DNA from: Clostridia bacterium | GTDB taxonomy: Bacteria; Bacillota_A; Clostridia; Oscillospirales; CAG-272 | Direction: 5' to 3' | Length of the DNA stretch: 29,347 bases | NCBI GenBank assembly: GCA_017452945.1 | Contig: JAFTLD010000056.1 | Coordinates: forward strand, 1 to 29,347 | Shown here: piece after piece, positions 25,677 to 29,347 of the stretch | Layout of the letters: every line of letters begins with the position of its first letter | Position numbering within the stretch: the first letter of the stretch is position 1 | Made by a program: the position numbers and the translations under genes | Notes under the pieces: model-generated | Seen by the model: the letters and a program-made list of their open reading frames with translations, nothing else | Told to the model about the DNA's origin: nothing | Database searches by the model: none

Positions 25677-27080
25677 ATGCGCAATCTCGTCATCAATGAT
25701 ATTACCCTTTGTACCAAGAAAGCAGCAGACGTGCTTTCTTTCCGCGAAAAGGTGCAGGCAGCCAGACTGCTTGGGAAGATGCACGTCTCCCAGATCACCC
25801 TGCCGGTCATGAAAAGCCATAAAGCAGATGCTCTCTTGGCTCGCACCGTAGCATCGGTCGTCACCGATTCCGTACTGTGCGCACACATCAGTCCGGACGC
25901 ATCCGACGTCGAGGAGGTATATACCTCGATCAGCACAGCCAAGAACAAAAAGCTGGCGATGGCACTGCCCATGTCGCAGGCACAGCTGGAGTTTTTCTAT
26001 CATCTTAAGCCCGCAGGCGCACTGGACACGGTCAAAAACGGTATTGCCGCAGCACGCGCACTCTGCGAAGACGTGGAGTTTGTGGCAGAGGATACCATGC
26101 GCAGCGATTATTCCATTCTGACAAGCTGCATCAATGCAGCCATCGAGGCAGGCGCTACTACAGTCACCCTTTGCGATCCCGAGGGTTATGCGCTGCCCGG
26201 TGAAATGATCGCATTCGTACAAAAGCTCAAATCGGACGTTCCCGCGCTGGAGAACGTTTGCATCGGGCTTCATTGCTCGGACGCTTGCGGACTGGGACTT
26301 GCCACCACGTTGGAAACGCTGCAGGCAGGTATTTCTCAAATTTCGGTTTGCTGCGCAGGCAATCAGGCTCCTAACACCGCTGCAATGCTGGCAATCCTCT
26401 CACAAAGATCCGAGCAGCTGGGCGTTTGCACGTCGGTGCTTTATACCGAGGCCAAGAGCTGCGCCTCTGATGCCGCACGCCTGTTTGATAAAAAGGCAGG
26501 AGCCAAGACCGCAGCCATTGCGCAGACCGAAGAAGAGAGCTTCAAGCTGGATGCCAACACCGACAAGCATGCCGTGCTTGCCGCGGTTGCCAAGCTGGGC
26601 TACACACTGTCCGCAGAGGATTCCACACGTGTATATGAGGAATGCAAGAGAATTGCTCAGAACAAGGCCATCGGCACACGCGAGCTGGACACCATCGTGG
26701 CAACAGTTGCCATGCAGGTCCCCTCGACCTACCGCCTGGTCACCTACGTCATCAACAGCGGCAACACCTTCTCCTCCTCTGCACATATCACGGTTGAAAA
26801 GGGAGACAAAACGCTGCAAGCCATCTCGCTTGGCGACGGCCCGATCGACGCTGCCTTCAAGGCACTTGAACAGATCGTCGGCCACCATTACGAGCTGGAC
26901 GATTTCCAGATCCACGCCGTGACCGAGGGACGCGAGGCCGTGGGCTCTGCCCTTGTCAAGCTGCGCTCGGGTGATGCATTACACGCAGGTCAGGGCGTTT
27001 CCACCGACATCATCGGCGCCTCCATCCGCGCATATCTTGACGCGCTCAACAAGATCGTTTACGAGGAGGGACGCGCGTGA
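25677..27080 (+). CDS. LeuA-like protein with degenerate catalytic site and intact LeuA regulatory domain
   Basis: The product has 467 residues. The first ~270 follow the DRE-TIM barrel of 2-isopropylmalate/homocitrate/citramalate synthases (VEFVAEDTMRSDYSIL, AIEAGATTVTLCDPEGYALPGE). The catalytic elements are altered. The usual TLRDGEQ reads TLCTKKA (residues 10-16). The HxH metal motif is HCS (199-201). The conserved GxGERAGN reads CAGNQAPN (226-233). Residues about 345-460 form a well-kept LeuA dimerisation/allosteric domain (YVINSGNTFSSSAHITVE ... GQGVSTDIIGASIRAYLDAL). It is therefore either a pseudoenzyme that senses leucine or isoleucine, or an enzyme with changed chemistry. The start is at 25677, with GGAG nine bases upstream. 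An in-frame TTG at 25662 is rejected. The stop overlaps the next GTG start. Confidence 0.8.
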   Translation: MRNLVINDITLCTKKAADVLSFREKVQAARLLGKMHVSQITLPVMKSHKADALLARTVASVVTDSVLCAHISPDASDVEEVYTSISTAKNKKLAMALPMSQAQLEFFYHLKPAGALDTVKNGIAAARALCEDVEFVAEDTMRSDYSILTSCINAAIEAGATTVTLCDPEGYALPGEMIAFVQKLKSDVPALENVCIGLHCSDACGLGLATTLETLQAGISQISVCCAGNQAPNTAAMLAILSQRSEQLGVCTSVLYTEAKSCASDAARLFDKKAGAKTAAIAQTEEESFKLDANTDKHAVLAAVAKLGYTLSAEDSTRVYEECKRIAQNKAIGTRELDTIVATVAMQVPSTYRLVTYVINSGNTFSSSAHITVEKGDKTLQAISLGDGPIDAAFKALEQIVGHHYELDDFQIHAVTEGREAVGSALVKLRSGDALHAGQGVSTDIIGASIRAYLDALNKIVYEEGRA

Positions 27081-29347
27081 AGCTTTCGTTTTCCAACCGC
27101 AAATGGACGTCCTGTTCCTATGCAGATCTGCTCTCACTCTGTGACGTCACGGGCATGCAGGGTCTGGAGCTTTACGACGTTGCCGATACCCTGGGTGCTC
27201 CCGGCCAGCCCTTTGACATAGCCAATGCCAGAAGCACCATGCATACGCTGATTGATAACCGCATCACCGTCGTATGCTTTGATACCTCGGCAGATATTTC
27301 CGACCCCGACAGCCAAAACTGCGTTGCAACGCTGCGCTCCTATATTGAGTTGGCTGCTGCTTTCCGCGTGCCTTACGTGCGCGTGCATACCCGTACCGAC
27401 GGCAAGGATTGCTTTGATACGGTCTGTAAAAACATAGAGCCGCTGTTGCCCTACGCCAACGAAATGGGCGTAACGCTGCTTTTGGAAACGGCAGGCTGCT
27501 TTGCGCACACCGACTCGCTGCGCGAGATTCTCAATCACTTTGCAAGCGACAGTCTGGGCGCACTTTGGGACATGTACAATACCTGCTTTGAGGCCAAGGA
27601 ATCCCCCGAAACCACCATTACCAATCTGGGTGCATACGTCAAGCACGTACACGTCCGCGATGCCAAGGACGGCGAATATTGCTTTATGGGCGAGGGTGAC
27701 CTCCCCATGGAGGACTTGGTTCGCGCCCTGTCCTCGGTCAACTACGACGGCTTTGTGTCGCTGGAATGGGATCCCGACTGGATTCCCGACCTTGGTGATC
27801 CCGAGATCATTCTGACGCAGTTCTCCACCTACATGGAGCGTTTTTCCGACACCTCTCGCGCACAGGATCACCTGTATGACAACAACGCGCACACAGGCAA
27901 GTATGTATGGAAAAAGGACACGCTGATCGATATGACCTTCTCAGGGGTACTCGATCGCATGGTGGAGCTGTTCCCCGACCAGTATGCATTCAAATACACC
28001 ACGTTGAATTATACACGCACCTACGCGCAGTTCCGCCGTGACGTGGACAAGTGCGCACGTGCGCTGATCTCGCTGGGCGTCCGTCCCGGCGCAAAGGTAG
28101 CTGTCTGGGCAACCAATATCCCCGAATGGTATATCGCCTTTTGGGCGGTAACCAAGATCGGTGGTGTGCTTGTCACCGTAAATACCGCGTATAAGATCCA
28201 CGAGGCGGAATACCTCTTGCGCCAGTCGGATACGCACACGCTGGTCATGATCGACGGCTACAGAGATTCCAATTACCGTCAGATCATCCGCGAGCTTTGC
28301 CCTGAAATGGCAGAAACGCCCGCAGGCGAGCCTCTGCATTGTAAGCGCTTGCCCTTCCTGCGTCGCGTCATCACCTGTGGCTTTGAAGAGCCCGGTGCAC
28401 TGACCTGGGAGCAGGCTTTGACTTATTCCAAAAACACCCCCCGCGAAGAGCTTTCGCGTCTGGCGGCAGCCGTATCACCGCACGACGTCTGCAACATGCA
28501 GTACACGTCGGGCACAACGGGCTTCCCCAAGGGTGTTATGCTGACGCACTACAATATCGTCAACAACGGCAAATGCATCGGTGACCGCATGGACCTTTCC
28601 ACCGCGGATCGTATGATGATCCAGGTACCCATGTTCCATTGCTTTGGCATGGTACTTTCCATGACCGCAGCTATGACGCACGGTGCATCCGTTTATCCCC
28701 TGCCCTATTTCTCGCCCCGTCCGGCACTTGCCTGCATCCATCAGGAGCGCATCACCGCCTTCCACGGCGTTCCCACCATGTTCATTGCGCTCTTAGAGCA
28801 TCCGGATTTCGCCAAGACCGATTTCTCGCACGTGCGCACCGGCATCATGGCAGGCAGCCCCTGCCCCATCTCGGTCATGCGTGACGTGGTCGATAAGATG
28901 CACATGAGCGAGATCACCATCGTATACGGCCAAACCGAGGCCTCGCCCGGCTGCACCATGTCCTCGACCGACGACCCATTGGAGGTTCGCGTAGGTACGG
29001 TAGGACGTGCGTTGCCCGAGATCGAGTGCAAGGTGGTCGATCCCGAAACTGGCGAAGAAATGCCCGTGGGACAGAACGGTGAGTTCGTCGCGCGCGGATA
29101 TAACATTATGAAGGGCTATTACAAAATGCCCCGCGCAACCGCTGCCGCCATTGACAAAGACGGCTGGCTGCACACGGGCGACTTGGCTGCCATGACCGAG
29201 GAGGGCAACTTCCGTATCACGGGCAGACTCAAGGATATGATCATCCGCGGCGGTGAGAACATCTACCCCAAGGAGATCGAGGAATTCATCTATACCCATC
29301 CCAAGGTCAAGGACGTACAGGTCATCGGCGTTCCCGACGAACAGTAC
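27077..29347 (+). CDS. Sugar-isomerase-type TIM barrel fused to acyl-CoA synthetase, partial at right edge
   Basis: The frame is open from a GTG at 27077 (GGAGG seven bases upstream, GTGA overlap with the preceding stop) to the right edge, 757 residues. Residues 1 to about 265 are a xylose-isomerase-like/AP-endonuclease-2 TIM barrel. Its metal ligands are apparently intact: Glu137 (LLLETAG), Asp165 (LWDMYNT), His190 or His192 (KHVHVRD) and Glu230 (SLEWDPDW). From about 290 onward it is an AMP-forming acyl-CoA synthetase of the FadD-like branch: YTSGTTGFPKGV (476-487), YGQTEASPG, WLHTGDLA, GRLKDMIIRGGENIYPKEIE. The catalytic C-terminal lysine would lie beyond the window. I checked the frame across the junction and found no stop or shift. 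The substrate of either half is unknown. Its place at the end of the operon suggests a third acid-activating function. Confidence 0.85.
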   Translation, partial: MKLSFSNRKWTSCSYADLLSLCDVTGMQGLELYDVADTLGAPGQPFDIANARSTMHTLIDNRITVVCFDTSADISDPDSQNCVATLRSYIELAAAFRVPYVRVHTRTDGKDCFDTVCKNIEPLLPYANEMGVTLLLETAGCFAHTDSLREILNHFASDSLGALWDMYNTCFEAKESPETTITNLGAYVKHVHVRDAKDGEYCFMGEGDLPMEDLVRALSSVNYDGFVSLEWDPDWIPDLGDPEIILTQFSTYMERFSDTSRAQDHLYDNNAHTGKYVWKKDTLIDMTFSGVLDRMVELFPDQYAFKYTTLNYTRTYAQFRRDVDKCARALISLGVRPGAKVAVWATNIPEWYIAFWAVTKIGGVLVTVNTAYKIHEAEYLLRQSDTHTLVMIDGYRDSNYRQIIRELCPEMAETPAGEPLHCKRLPFLRRVITCGFEEPGALTWEQALTYSKNTPREELSRLAAAVSPHDVCNMQYTSGTTGFPKGVMLTHYNIVNNGKCIGDRMDLSTADRMMIQVPMFHCFGMVLSMTAAMTHGASVYPLPYFSPRPALACIHQERITAFHGVPTMFIALLEHPDFAKTDFSHVRTGIMAGSPCPISVMRDVVDKMHMSEITIVYGQTEASPGCTMSSTDDPLEVRVGTVGRALPEIECKVVDPETGEEMPVGQNGEFVARGYNIMKGYYKMPRATAAAIDKDGWLHTGDLAAMTEEGNFRITGRLKDMIIRGGENIYPKEIEEFIYTHPKVKDVQVIGVPDEQY

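Overview
The window looks like a chromosomal segment of a Gram-positive, anaerobic member of the Clostridia, most likely an uncultured gut or rumen Oscillospirales-type bacterium. Supporting signs are two T-box leaders with near-consensus sigma-A promoters, a ferredoxin-dependent 2-oxoacid oxidoreductase, Thr/Glu/Pro-rich surface proteins with a C-terminal membrane anchor, an ECF sigma factor with a very long extension, and GGAGG-type ribosome binding sites. No rRNA, tRNA, insertion sequence, CRISPR array or phage gene was seen. The taxonomic placement is inference.

Left part (1-12142, all on the minus strand). An XRE-family regulator is cut by the left edge. A gap with two inverted palindromic repeats follows. 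Next is a giant surface protein (1550-6475) with InlB-type repeats, a Thr/Glu/Pro stalk, a membrane segment and, unexpectedly, a ribosomal-protein-L15-like domain behind the membrane segment. Then come a secreted, membrane-anchored CBM9-like protein, a GH127-like putative beta-L-arabinofuranosidase, a HAD phosphatase and an ABC-F ATPase. The last two overlap by an ATGA and share a promoter.

Middle (12226-15953). A hemolysin III/PAQR membrane protein lies on the plus strand, followed by a 200-base stretch that may encode a small structured transcript. On the minus strand is an 880-residue protein: an ECF sigma factor carrying roughly 690 extra residues and no visible membrane segment.

Right part (15973 to the right edge, all plus). 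This is the notable region. Two tandem units each consist of a consensus promoter, a T-box leader and a gene for an XRE-HTH + cupin + AMP-forming acyl-CoA synthetase fusion. The first leader reads best as isoleucine (AUC) specific. The second is leucine (CUG) or isoleucine. The second unit runs on, with short gaps or overlaps, into a P-loop ATPase, a four-subunit 2-oxoacid:ferredoxin oxidoreductase (delta, alpha, beta, gamma), branched-chain aminotransferase IlvE, a LeuA-like protein that has lost its usual catalytic motifs, and a fusion of a sugar-isomerase-type TIM barrel with another acyl-CoA synthetase that runs off the edge.

Read together, the right part encodes a plausible assimilation route: branched-chain volatile fatty acid + CoA -> acyl-CoA (ATP-spending ligases) -> 2-oxo acid (reductive carboxylation with ferredoxin and CO2) -> branched-chain amino acid (IlvE). 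It would be switched on by uncharged tRNA for the end product. Reductive carboxylation of branched acyl-CoA is known chemistry in anaerobes. The T-box control, the regulator-enzyme fusions, the degenerate LeuA and the TIM-barrel/ligase fusion are what make this cluster worth study.
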